A stretch of 10,930 bases of DNA from Fragilaria radians (lineage: Eukaryota; Bacillariophyta; Fragilariophyceae; Fragilariales; Fragilariaceae): positions 1 through 10,930 of the forward strand of contig CAAAJI010000240.1 of NCBI GenBank assembly GCA_900642245.1, read 5' to 3'. The notes beneath the pieces are model-generated. The model ran no database searches, was not told where the DNA came from, and saw only the letters and a list, made by a program, of their open reading frames with translations. Below, piece by piece: positions 1-7,362 of this stretch (position 1 is its first letter; every line of letters begins with the position of its first letter). The translations under genes were made by a program, and so were the position numbers.

Positions 1-2
1 TC

Positions 3-450
3 CTGCGGGACTTTCCTGATCCTTACCAATGCCGAGAATCCGTTTGGATACCATTCCTTCAAAACGATATAGGACTAGACGATGACACTGTTCTAATAGG
101 CCACAGCAGTGGTGCAGCTTGTGCCATGAGATTGTTGGAGTACCAGCAGGATAATCCTCTGCGTTCGGTGATCTTAGTTGCTGCTGCGTATACCGACTTG
201 GGCGATGAACATGAACGAAGGAGTGAATACTTCTCAAGAGACTGGAATTGGGTAGGCCATGAAAAAGGGTGCTAAGAATATTGTTTGCTATCATGGAGTA
301 GATGATCCCCTTATCCCAGTGGCAGAAGCACGACATATCGCAGAGAAACTTCGAGGTGAAAATTTTGTGTATCATGAATTAAATGGCGTTTCACACTTCT
401 TTGAACCATGGAATAGCCTTCTTGACTTATTTGATGAGAACCGCATATAA
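3..450 (+). pseudogene. RBBP9/YdeN-type serine hydrolase, 3' part, frameshifted
   Basis: This is the 3' part of an alpha/beta-hydrolase of the RBBP9/YdeN family; the 5' end lies outside the window. The frame from base 3 encodes PDPYQCRESVWIPFL and then LIGHSSGAA, whose first Ser (codon 105-107) is the nucleophile of the GxSxG elbow. It continues through SDLGDE-like YTDLGDEHERRSEYF and DWNW, and stops at 273-275. The frame from 259 carries YHGVDDPLIPVAEARH (catalytic Asp) and GVSHFFEP (catalytic His), ending at TAA 448-450. The two halves abut exactly where the family reads W-x-W-E-x-[IM]-K, so one extra base, probably T253, explains the break. This could be a pseudogene, a sequencing error or a strain polymorphism. 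The whole triad survives, which argues for recent damage or error. Family assignment is firm by motif order; members are small cytosolic serine hydrolases whose substrates are mostly undefined. Confidence 0.8.
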
Positions 451-865
451 TCAGTGTATAAAAGAGTGCTAGGCAAACATTTCTAGAAAGTAGCTTGCAC
501 ATACTCTTTCCAAAATGAGCACACATTAGTTGTAGCAGGGCTCTAATGCAAAACCCTTTCCTCATTTTTCTTCCGGGCACAACTGTCAACACAAACAGGA
601 ATGTCCCGGCAAAAAAATTTGGGATAGAAGAAGATGGAAGATTTGAAACTCTAGCTTTAATAAAAGGTAACTAGAGCGTATTAAACAGCTTCAGATTACT
701 TTTGGTTTGTTAAATGATTAAATTTTCTGAAAAAAAAACGACGATTTTGGATGCATGTCAAGGGTTTGAGTCAAAAAGATGATATGATTTAGGTAAAGAT
801 GTATAGTAAGTAAGTAAGGTAAGAAGGTAAAAATGTGTATGAATTTATGGCGGAATTTGTAGAAG
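451..865. other. Intergenic, no gene seen
   Basis: This AT-rich spacer follows the hydrolase remnant. Short open frames on both strands lack protein-like composition or recognisable motifs. It contains an imperfect stem (CCGGGCA at 573-579 against TGTCCCGG at 602-609, one bulge), a GTAA/AAGT simple repeat at 804-830, and A-runs near 612 and 731. I see no RNA gene. Confidence 0.6.
804..830. repeat. GTAA-type simple tandem repeat
   Basis: The stretch reads as tandem GTAA/AAGT units (agtaagtaagtaaggtaag) that become imperfect at the right end. It contains chance GTAAGT strings that mimic splice donors. Confidence 0.7.
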
Positions 866-1375
866 CTTGTAACAGCAGTGACAGACAAAAGTCGTCTAAT
901 GTTGACCCTCAAATACTTCATCTTAAAGTTGAGAAAACATGCAAATGAGAAGACTATCCTAATGCAAATTTATGATAAAATTAAGTGGCAAGCGATACTG
1001 GTTGAATGGATTTGCTTAGCAATTATCTTCTAACCTGTAACTGGGCATAACTCAAGTATTGCATTTTTATCTCACAAAAGTCTTTCACTGCGGCTATCAC
1101 ATTGATATTGAGCAGCAGAATTCATAGATCCTCCATGAACCTCTATCTACAACAAACAGTGGTACTCATAAGCATCTGGCAACGGGAAAATCATTTGTGA
1201 GATGCTGATCAAGAGCTTTGAATATTCAGGCACGCAAAGTACAAATTCTGAAGGATTCGGAAACGTAGGTAAGAAAGTCAAAATAGGCATGCATTTAGGA
1301 GTTTATAGTAAGGTGGACATTGTGTTGTACTGTTTTTTGTATTTCATTGTGAGTATTGTACTGTATAGTGTATTT
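866..1375 (+). repeat. Diverged direct repeat, copy 1
   Basis: This copy aligns along about 510 bp with 1714-2228, with point differences and small indels. Shared blocks include ctaatgttga near 895/1743, gaatggat.tgcttagca near 1004/1856, gggcataactc near 1043/1906, atcacattgat near 1098/1956, ggtactcataagcatctggc (20 bases) near 1160/2020, aaagtcaaaataggcatg near 1275/2137, and ttgtgttgtactgt near 1320/2158. Copy 1 is the more damaged in the + strand frame that is open in copy 2: it has one extra T in the T-run near 1063 and a TGA at 1198-1200. I recognise no transposon ends or target-site duplication. Confidence 0.85.
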
Positions 1376-1713
1376 GAGGTGAAGTAGACTGAGAAAAAAA
1401 CAAAGCTAGTGCTGATTGTTTCCCTTTCAATTTCAAGTTTAGTGTGCTTTCACTTCAATTGGATCTCAAAGTAAAAGAAAATGCCTATTGCAAAGTACAT
1501 CTAAAACAAAGATTAGGACTAGCAGTTTTTCTACACTCCCTTTCTGCGTTGCCCTTATCAATAAATACCTTCTGTTCCATCTATAGTTACTTTGCTGTCC
1601 CTGTATATTAAAAAAAGAATTCTAAACACAATATGTCCAATTTAATCAAATTTAAATGGAGAGCATATCCACAAATAGTCATTACTTTCATTTCACCTAC
1701 TAATATCTTGTAC
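1376..1713. other. Spacer between the two repeat copies
   Basis: This 340-bp AT-rich stretch separates the duplicated segments, giving a repeat period of about 848 bp. I find no long open frame, RNA gene or mobile-element end. A weak resemblance to the 3' flank of the antenna gene (tacactccct near 1531 and 3104) is too short to interpret. Confidence 0.5.
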
Positions 1714-2228
1714 TTTGTAAAAGCAGTGTCAGAAAAAAGTTGACTAATGTTGAGCCTGAAATGCTTCAGCTTAGCATTAAGGTAATATGCAAAGGAGAAG
1801 ACCTATCCTAAGGATAAATGAAGGATATAAAATATAGAAGCAAGTGATTCTGGGTGAATGGATATGCTTAGCAAATATCTTCTATCCAGTATCTGAGTAT
1901 CTGGGCATAACTCGAGTATTGCATTTCATCTCACAAAAAACATTCACTATGGCAATCACATTGATGTTTAGCAGCAGCATACATCGATCCTTCATGAGCC
2001 TTTATCTGCAACAAACAATGGTACTCATAAGCATCTGGCAACGGGAAAATCAACTTTGGGATGCTTATCAAGAGCTTTGAAGGTTAAGGTATACAAAGTA
2101 CAAAGTCTGAAAGATTCGGAAAAGAAAAGTAGGTACGAAAGTCAAAATAGGCATGAATTGTGTTGTACTGTATTATTGTATTGTATGGTATTGCATTGTG
2201 AGTGTTGTACTGTACAGTGAGTGTATTT
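1714..2228 (+). repeat. Diverged direct repeat, copy 2
   Basis: This is the second copy of the segment at 866-1375; it ends 171 bp before the antenna gene start. A + strand frame is open from about 1844 to TGA 2078-2080 (about 78 codons). Copy 1 shares this reading with a number of third-position changes and the same final TGA, but it is broken by a frameshift and an internal stop. The right end (2158-2228) is rich in TATTG/TGTAC short repeats. It may be a decayed gene, part of an old mobile element or a duplicated upstream region; the sequence does not decide. Confidence 0.85.
2158..2228. repeat. TATTG/TGTAC-rich low-complexity tract
   Basis: The tract has repeated ttgta, attgt and gttgtactgta words within about 70 bp at the end of repeat copy 2. 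The matching end of copy 1 (about 1319-1375) has the same words with different spacing, as expected of slippage-prone DNA. Confidence 0.5.
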
Positions 2229-2399
2229 ATACGTAGCTAATGGGATTTCAGTTCGGTTCGAAATTAAATTGAAGATCTTGGTTTGTCCGAATATCCAGGT
2301 CCCTTTTAGAGGTTGTTCGGTGTTCCAATATCCAAGGTGGGATTTGCTTAGCCTTGAAATCTTTTTCTCTCACAATTCGAATTTGTCCAAAAGAATAAT
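2229..2399 (+). promoter_or_regulatory. Upstream region of the antenna gene
   Basis: These 171 bp lie between repeat copy 2 and the Lhcf-type ATG and must contain at least part of its promoter and 5' UTR. Visible elements are two TTCGAA palindromes (2257-2262 and 2376-2381, the latter inside the 10-bp palindrome AATTCGAATT at 2374-2383) and a direct word atatcca in gaatatccaggt (near 2289) and caatatccaagg (near 2326). TTTATA spans 2225-2230. No role has been shown for any of these; they are candidate light-response or general factor sites only. Confidence 0.3.
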
Positions 2400-3032
2400 A
2401 TGAAATCAGTCGTCATTGCATCTCTTCTCGCCTCCGCTGCTGCGTTCGCCCCTGCGGCCCAGACAAAGACATCCGTTGCCACTAGCATGGCATTCGAAGA
2501 CGAGCTTGGAGCTCAACCTCCTCTTGGTTTCTTTGATCCTTTCGGACAACTCTCTGGTGAGGATGAAGCCCGTTTCGACCGCCTTCGATATGTGGAAATC
2601 AAGCACGGACGTATCTGCCAACTTGCATTCCTTGGCCAAATTGTGACACGTGCAGGAATCCACCTTCCTGGAAACATTGACTATGCCGGACATTCCTTCG
2701 ACTCGTACCCTAACGGTGTTGCTGCCCTCTTTGGTCCTGATGCCATCCCAACTGCTGGACTTGTCCAAATCATTGCATTCATTGGAGTTCTTGAATGCGC
2801 CTTCATGAAGGATGTTCCAGGAACTGGAAACGAGTTCGTTGGTGATTTCCGCAACGGTTACATTGACTTTGGATGGGATACATTCAGCGAGGAAGAGAAG
2901 CTGTCCAAGCGTGCTGTTGAGCTAAATAACGGCCGTGCTGCTCAAATGGGAATTCTTGGATTGATGGTGCATGAGTTGATCATTCCTCTTGGATACGACC
3001 CAGATCTTCCAATCATTGGACACCTCCACTAA
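2400..3032 (+). CDS. Lhcf: Fucoxanthin-chlorophyll a/c-binding protein, Lhcf type
   Basis: This is an intact, intron-free 210-residue light-harvesting antenna protein that binds fucoxanthin and chlorophylls a and c in thylakoids. Residues 1-15 are an ER signal peptide ending ASAAA, followed by F16-A-P, the conserved cleavage motif for complex plastid import; 16-30 is a short transit peptide, and the mature protein begins near AFEDELGAQPP. Helix 1 carries E66-I-K-H-G-R71, and helix 3 carries E174-L-N-N-G-R179 with Q182-M. These Glu/Arg pairs ligate chlorophyll and lock the helices. Helix 2 is about 118-137 with E132. FVGDFRNGYIDFGWD is typical of Lhcf. Codon use is richer in C-ending codons than in the two large genes downstream, as expected for a highly expressed gene. 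Less common features are helix 1 continuing ICQLAFLG where many paralogues have ISMLA, and a C-terminal tail after HELI containing two prolines and ending GHLH. The subgroup is not assigned. Confidence 0.96.
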   Translation: MKSVVIASLLASAAAFAPAAQTKTSVATSMAFEDELGAQPPLGFFDPFGQLSGEDEARFDRLRYVEIKHGRICQLAFLGQIVTRAGIHLPGNIDYAGHSFDSYPNGVAALFGPDAIPTAGLVQIIAFIGVLECAFMKDVPGTGNEFVGDFRNGYIDFGWDTFSEEEKLSKRAVELNNGRAAQMGILGLMVHELIIPLGYDPDLPIIGHLH

Positions 3033-3369
3033 GTATCATGTCCACTGTGGATATGTATCTTGGGTTGAGAGTTCAAGTTGTTGTATAAAATAGTTACAAC
3101 CTGTACACTCCCTACACCATGAATGAATAACTTGTTATCTACTTCCTGGCTGAAAAGGTAAAGTAAAATTAGAAGCTTGATAAATAGGAAAATAAAAGAT
3201 AAGTGAATTTATTGATTGTCTATACTTATATGGTGTGTGTTGACATGAATTAGAGTCGGCAAGTGGTACAATAAGATCGATCAAAGACTACATTAACTTG
3301 GAATTATGTATGCCAAAAAATTGTAATGACTTTTCAAACTGGATTCTTCAAAATAATGTTGTTGAATGG

Positions 3370-3394
3370 ATCTCTCCTGCATAAGCGGAGAGAT
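3370..3394. other. Perfect 8-bp inverted repeat (hairpin)
   Basis: ATCTCTCC (3370-3377) pairs fully with GGAGAGAT (3387-3394). With a single T bulge, GC (3379-3380) can also pair with GC (3385-3386), leaving an ATAA tetraloop. It is isolated in AT-rich non-coding DNA about 340 bp past the antenna gene stop. It could fold in an RNA or mark a protein site; the function is unknown. Confidence 0.6.
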
Positions 3395-4461
3395 TATATA
3401 CGCGGGCGTTCACCATACTATGTTTAGCTCACACATTTAAAAGCAGAAGATTACTTTCGCTCCGAGTTGAAAACACGATGTCTTTACCATTCGTACACTA
3501 AGTGAAGGAATCATTATAACCAAACGTCCTAAAGGAAAGAAATATCACCAGTTCCATACTGAATTGTTAACTTGTTTGTTAATTATATTTGGCTTTGTTG
3601 AAAAAATCACAACCAAAAGTTGCATATCTTTATAAAATTGCTCTAGAGGAAGTGTTTCAGTTTGCTTTTTTATCTAGACGTAACGGAAGAGAATAGTCAT
3701 ATAATTTCAATAATTCTCAGCTTGGGAAACAGTATTGTAGCAAACTTTAGTCGAAGAAAAAAAATGGCCCTCATCTCACTTAATGCACCTTCTCAAACTA
3801 AGTCTCTTCGTCTTTTCATCTTTTAAAGTTTGCTCATTATTGCCCGCCTAGCAAAGCTTATGGTAAAGCAGAATCAGTGTTGGCAAAACGTGCTAAAGTG
3901 GTGAAAACTCTTGGTATTAAACGACAGGATCTTGCCAAATCCCAACATTTACATGTAAATGAAGTCAGATAAATATGAAGCCTGACTTTTTTAGAAAAGA
4001 GATGAGATTCCATGAAACCATGTCTTGAAAGCCAGTCTTGGAATTAAGGTTTCTATATCACAAAATGGTCAGTGCTATTTAATTGTGTGATCTTAGGCTT
4101 GGCCCAAGAAAAATATCCTTCAGCCCTTCCGAACTCAAGTTCCCACGTTACGACAGAAAATTACGTAGGAGTCGTATTGTTCGACAAATCGAATTTGCAA
4201 TGCGTGTTCACCAGTGGGATAAGTTGAACTCAACCATTGTATTGGCAGTTGGAATTTGTCATAGCAGTAGGAAACCTTTTGGTTGGTTGTCAAAACGAGG
4301 ACAGCTTTTTCTCCTTTCGATCTTGAAAGGTTCACAAGAATACTTTTTGTTTCTGATTCCGTGAGTAAATTTCTGTTTAGCATCATCGCTTGGCTTCAAT
4401 GCCTTGTGAATGAATACTCACAATTATTTCCGAAAACAACTGTTTTAAAAGTGAGAACACC

Positions 4462-4468
4462 TATAAAA
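4462..4468 (+). promoter_or_regulatory. TATA-like element before the repeat-protein gene
   Basis: TATAAAA lies 22 bp before the ATG at 4491. Used as a classical TATA box, it would place transcription start at or just past that ATG and favour the Met codon at 4578. It is therefore either not the functional TATA box or evidence for the downstream start. Confidence 0.25.
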
Positions 4469-4490
4469 TACAAAACCTTACAAAGTAACG

Positions 4491-6977
4491 ATGAGATATG
4501 ACAACTCTTTCATTCTTCTTTTCACCATAACTTTCAATTGTGTTACTCCCTTTTTATTCCCAAAGAATCAAGTTCGAATGGCATTTCCATTGAAAATGGT
4601 TATGGTGTATGATGGCGGAGCTTTTGTTTGGGAGGATAATGACGATAACAAAGATAGCACAATTGCGAACGTTTGGGACACAAATAGCTATCGGTTCGAC
4701 GATTATTCATTAGACCAACAGCGCCAACAAGATCAGCAATGGCATTTGGCACAAGAGTTAAGCAATGGAAAGCACCAGGGAGCATTGGCACGACTTGCGG
4801 CTGCCTTTTGTCCAGACGGACAGGGTATAGATCTCGTGCATTTGACCTCTGTTTCGGTAATGGAGATTGATGAGAAGCATTTGGATATACAAACTGTTAT
4901 TTGCGATAATATGGGTTGTGTCACAGTTCAAGTTCCTATAGAATTCCCCGAAATGTGTAACAATGTCTACGATGAAGAATGTATATTGCACCAGTTAGAA
5001 GAGCTCGATCATATTGCGGAAGGGATGTTGCAACAACGGCAGATTGATCAAGAAAAAGATAGTGCACGTGACGAGTGGCTACAACAATTGCAGTCTCAGG
5101 ATGTCGATGACTATCCTTCTTGGTGGATCAATTCGTTTTGGTTGGCAGAAGATTGTATTGCCATGCGACGTCTTTTGGATGGTCCAGACTTTACAGAAGA
5201 GGTCAAGGCCTTAACATACGCTGCACTACCACCTGATTTATCGGATTGGATTGTGGATCATTCTGTGATTCGACAAGTGGGTCCGGCCGGTATTTTAATG
5301 CGTGCGCTTATCCTAAGATATGATTTGGGTATAGAAAACAATGAAGCACAGCTCATCAACTTAAGTCTCAGATACGATTCAGTTGCTGACTCTGTAGAAG
5401 GATTACGACGAGAAGTTTTACATTTGGTGGCGTCAACCATGGAAACTCCCTTTGATGCAGATGAAGTACCTAACGATTACATTGAAAATGAAGGATTCAG
5501 TGTACCAATTCTTGAAAAATCTGAAATGTCAATGATGATTGATGATTGTCAAGATATACTAGGTGAATCGCGTCCGGTGAGCCTCTTCGATAGTAACCTG
5601 CTTGTCGATTTGAAAATTGAAAAAACAGGTGATGCAACAGATATGGAAAGTTACAAAGACTTAGTCGTGGAAGACCGCGAATCGTTAGATATCTCTAACT
5701 ACGGTCATGATTTACTTGGCGATCTGCCCTCGATGAACAACTTGGACCCAGCCAAGATTTTGGATGAGATTGATGATGATATATTAAGAGTAGATTTAAT
5801 TGGGATGGAAAGCTTGCATAACTCAATGGTTCAAGAGCCCGAAATACCTAATATATCTGACGAGCGTAATGAGTTAATTGGTGAAAAGAGATCGATTCAC
5901 CTCTTGGAAGATAACTTGATTGTAGATTTTGAAGCCAACGATAAAACAGGTGATGTAATAGAGGTGAAGCAGTTAAATGACTCAATTGCAGACGAATCCA
6001 AAATATCAGATTTATCTGACGAAAGACATAATTTACTTGTTCACCCGCACTCTATGAACAATATGAACCCAAAAAAGATTTTGGATGAGATTGATGCGCA
6101 TACAGTGCTAGATAAGTTAACAGACATCGAAGGCGTCCACAACTCCATTGTCATGAAACCCGAAATATCTGATATCTCTGACATGGGCAATGACTTAAAG
6201 GGTGAACATCATTCAGTGCGATCGCTAGACCTGCTTATCGATGTTGAAGCAACTGAAAAACCATGTGAGGCAATCGATAGGGAACAGTTCGAGAACTCTA
6301 TTTGGGAAGAACCCAAACTTTCAATTAAAGTTGTACTTGGCGACCTGAAATCGATTAACAGTGTGGACCCTAAACAGATTTTAGATGGTATTGGTGCACA
6401 TGAAACACAAGCTGATTCAACTGGAATGAAAGGCTGCAATATATTGATTGTAAATGAACATGAAATATCTGATTCATCTGATGATGGTAGTGTTGAAAAT
6501 GCGTTGCACATTTTGGACGACAACCTACTCGTTGATATTGATGCCTATGAAAAACCAAATAATGACATGGTGATGGAGAAGTTCAATAACACAATTGTCG
6601 GCATGAGCAAACCAACAAAAATATCTGATGACACTCATGATTTACTTAGTGAGCCTTACTCAATGAACACTTTTGGATTTAATGCGTTGAATATAGAAGA
6701 AATATCTGTCAACTCTTCCGATGAGGAACACGGCAACGGGTCTATGGCTCCTGAACCAAAAATGTCCATAATTTCTGAAAGTCATAATTTGACTGGTTAC
6801 CTTCCATCGATGAATGCTTCTGACACTAGGATGCTTGGCGAAAGTTTAGACAGTAATGATACGCCAATTCAACACGTTGAATTACCTGCTCCGAGCGAAA
6901 TAGCTTCAAGAGTCACAAAAGAGCTTGGTGACCTGAAAGTGGTAAGTCGTGGATCCAAGAAGGGAATAGATTTCTAA
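4491..6977 (+). CDS. DUF2470-like protein with acidic composite tandem repeats
   Basis: This is an intron-free frame of 828 residues. Residues 6-24 are hydrophobic (FILLFTITFNCVTPFLFP), suggesting a signal peptide or bipartite plastid presequence, but there is no clear A|FAP motif. The ATG at 4491 has A at -3; Met30 (4578) is an alternative start that would lose this signal. Residues 74-180 follow the DUF2470 layout: a helix with N-x-x-H-x-x-A-L (92-99), beta segments around VSVMEIDEKHLDIQ and VTVQVPIEFP, then a helix with an acidic, Leu-rich face. DUF2470 occurs in haem- and tetrapyrrole-linked proteins such as plant HUGZ/GluBP, so a plastid tetrapyrrole link is conceivable but only inference. 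Residues 205-315 are helical and unrecognised (PSWWINSFWLAED, VIRQVGPAGILMRAL). Residues 342-795 are about 4.5 acidic repeats. The rest (796-828) ends SRGSKKGIDF. A GTAAGT at 6942 leaves open a spliced alternative C terminus. Long open length and in-frame repeat conservation support real coding; the function is unknown. Confidence 0.8.
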   Translation: MRYDNSFILLFTITFNCVTPFLFPKNQVRMAFPLKMVMVYDGGAFVWEDNDDNKDSTIANVWDTNSYRFDDYSLDQQRQQDQQWHLAQELSNGKHQGALARLAAAFCPDGQGIDLVHLTSVSVMEIDEKHLDIQTVICDNMGCVTVQVPIEFPEMCNNVYDEECILHQLEELDHIAEGMLQQRQIDQEKDSARDEWLQQLQSQDVDDYPSWWINSFWLAEDCIAMRRLLDGPDFTEEVKALTYAALPPDLSDWIVDHSVIRQVGPAGILMRALILRYDLGIENNEAQLINLSLRYDSVADSVEGLRREVLHLVASTMETPFDADEVPNDYIENEGFSVPILEKSEMSMMIDDCQDILGESRPVSLFDSNLLVDLKIEKTGDATDMESYKDLVVEDRESLDISNYGHDLLGDLPSMNNLDPAKILDEIDDDILRVDLIGMESLHNSMVQEPEIPNISDERNELIGEKRSIHLLEDNLIVDFEANDKTGDVIEVKQLNDSIADESKISDLSDERHNLLVHPHSMNNMNPKKILDEIDAHTVLDKLTDIEGVHNSIVMKPEISDISDMGNDLKGEHHSVRSLDLLIDVEATEKPCEAIDREQFENSIWEEPKLSIKVVLGDLKSINSVDPKQILDGIGAHETQADSTGMKGCNILIVNEHEISDSSDDGSVENALHILDDNLLVDIDAYEKPNNDMVMEKFNNTIVGMSKPTKISDDTHDLLSEPYSMNTFGFNALNIEEISVNSSDEEHGNGSMAPEPKMSIISESHNLTGYLPSMNASDTRMLGESLDSNDTPIQHVELPAPSEIASRVTKELGDLKVVSRGSKKGIDF
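5514..6875 (+). repeat. In-frame tandem repeat array of about 100-codon units
   Basis: Units start at 5514, 5835, 6156 and 6456, with a final half unit at 6750-6875. Each unit has half A (I-S-D-x-S-D ... L-x-G-E ... LLDxNLLVDxEAxEK ... NSIV) and half B (K-I-S-D-x-S-D ... HDLLGDLxSMN ... DPKKILDEIDAH ... GME ... HNSIV). The halves share the opening E-P-x-I-S-D and the closing N-S-I, so an older duplication of about 50 codons preceded the roughly 107-codon one. A 22-bp identity at 5754-5775 and 6075-6096 (offset 321) shows DNA similarity is kept between units 1 and 2. Units 3 and 4 are shorter, and the last unit lacks half A. Confidence 0.85.
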
Positions 6978-7033
6978 TTTTTGATTTGCTGGGGATGTCC
7001 ATACACAACATATAGAAGCTTTCCATCAAAAAC

Positions 7034-7059
7034 TTCTGAATCATTTTATTGATTCAGAA
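7034..7059. other. Perfect 10-bp inverted repeat, possible 3' UTR hairpin
   Basis: TTCTGAATCA (7034-7043) and TGATTCAGAA (7050-7059) are exact reverse complements around a 6-base loop TTTTAT. It lies 57 bp past the repeat-protein stop, so it is probably in that transcript's 3' UTR, where it could affect 3' processing or stability. It has no downstream T-run and is not terminator-like. Confidence 0.7.
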
Positions 7060-7241
7060 TCGAGATCAGAAGCTATACTACAGACATGACGCATAAGTCT
7101 CCCCATACTCCCCTTATCACGAAAATCAGCAGAATAATCAAGCCGCTATAATCATGTTCACAGTATAGAATAATCACAATCAAAAATAAATTGAAGTGAA
7201 AAAATAAAAGCAACTAGATCTGGTAGCATAATGCACGTTGG

Positions 7242-7354
7242 GTAAGTCACTAACCTAACGCACACATCTGGAAAATATGTCAATACATGTTACACTTATG
7301 AATTGTCTTTTGTTGCTTTATCTATGCTTTCTTCATTTGTTTTGATAAACGTAG
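7242..7354 (+). other. Candidate spliceosomal intron
   Basis: The segment opens GTAAGT and has tandem branch-like CTAAC (7250-7254 and 7255-7259). It then runs T-rich with no AG dinucleotide until TAG at 7352-7354; a second TAG follows at 7360-7362. Its 113-nt length fits a typical diatom intron. The same acceptors could instead pair with GTAAGT at 6942 inside the repeat-protein frame. There is no transcript evidence, and the branch is unusually far from the acceptor. Confidence 0.3.
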
Positions 7355-7362
7355 CTGTTTAG

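Larger units (their letters stand above)
3033..4490. other. Long intergenic region, no convincing gene
   Basis: These 1.46 kb cover the antenna gene 3' UTR and the upstream region of the repeat-protein gene. An AATAAA at 3191-3196 could serve 3' processing, though diatom signals are poorly defined. A strong hairpin lies at 3370-3394. A 56-codon open stretch without ATG (3802-3972) is rich in Lys and Arg but unrecognised. Open frames at 4083-4386 on both strands lack a real ATG or convincing composition. TATAAAA sits at 4462-4468. I see no tRNA or other RNA gene. Confidence 0.5.

Noticed and set aside
252..267. 16-base GT...AG micro-intron in the hydrolase
   Set aside because: It restores frame but deletes five residues that align with the family, and it is far below known diatom intron sizes. 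A one-base insertion explains the break better.
311..592. 93-codon open frame on the - strand over the hydrolase end
   Set aside because: It lies antisense to a recognised coding sequence and has no motif or start context; a shadow frame.
866..2228. Reading the duplication as a transposon or LTR pair
   Set aside because: I see no TG...CA ends, target-site duplication, primer-binding site or transposase/reverse transcriptase text between the copies.
2233..2266. Possible tRNA: TAGCTAATGGG followed by GGTTCGAAATT
   Set aside because: The A-box-like and B-box-like words are only about 22 bp apart, leaving no room for an anticodon arm. The B-box lacks its final CC, and no acceptor stem forms.
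2406..2768. 120-codon - strand frame inside the antenna gene
   Set aside because: It mirrors the codon structure of the intact Lhcf-type gene and has no protein-like features of its own.
4083..4386. Overlapping open frames on both strands before the repeat-protein gene
   Set aside because: The + frame begins at a TTG rather than ATG, the - frame has no recognisable composition, and neither shows motifs.
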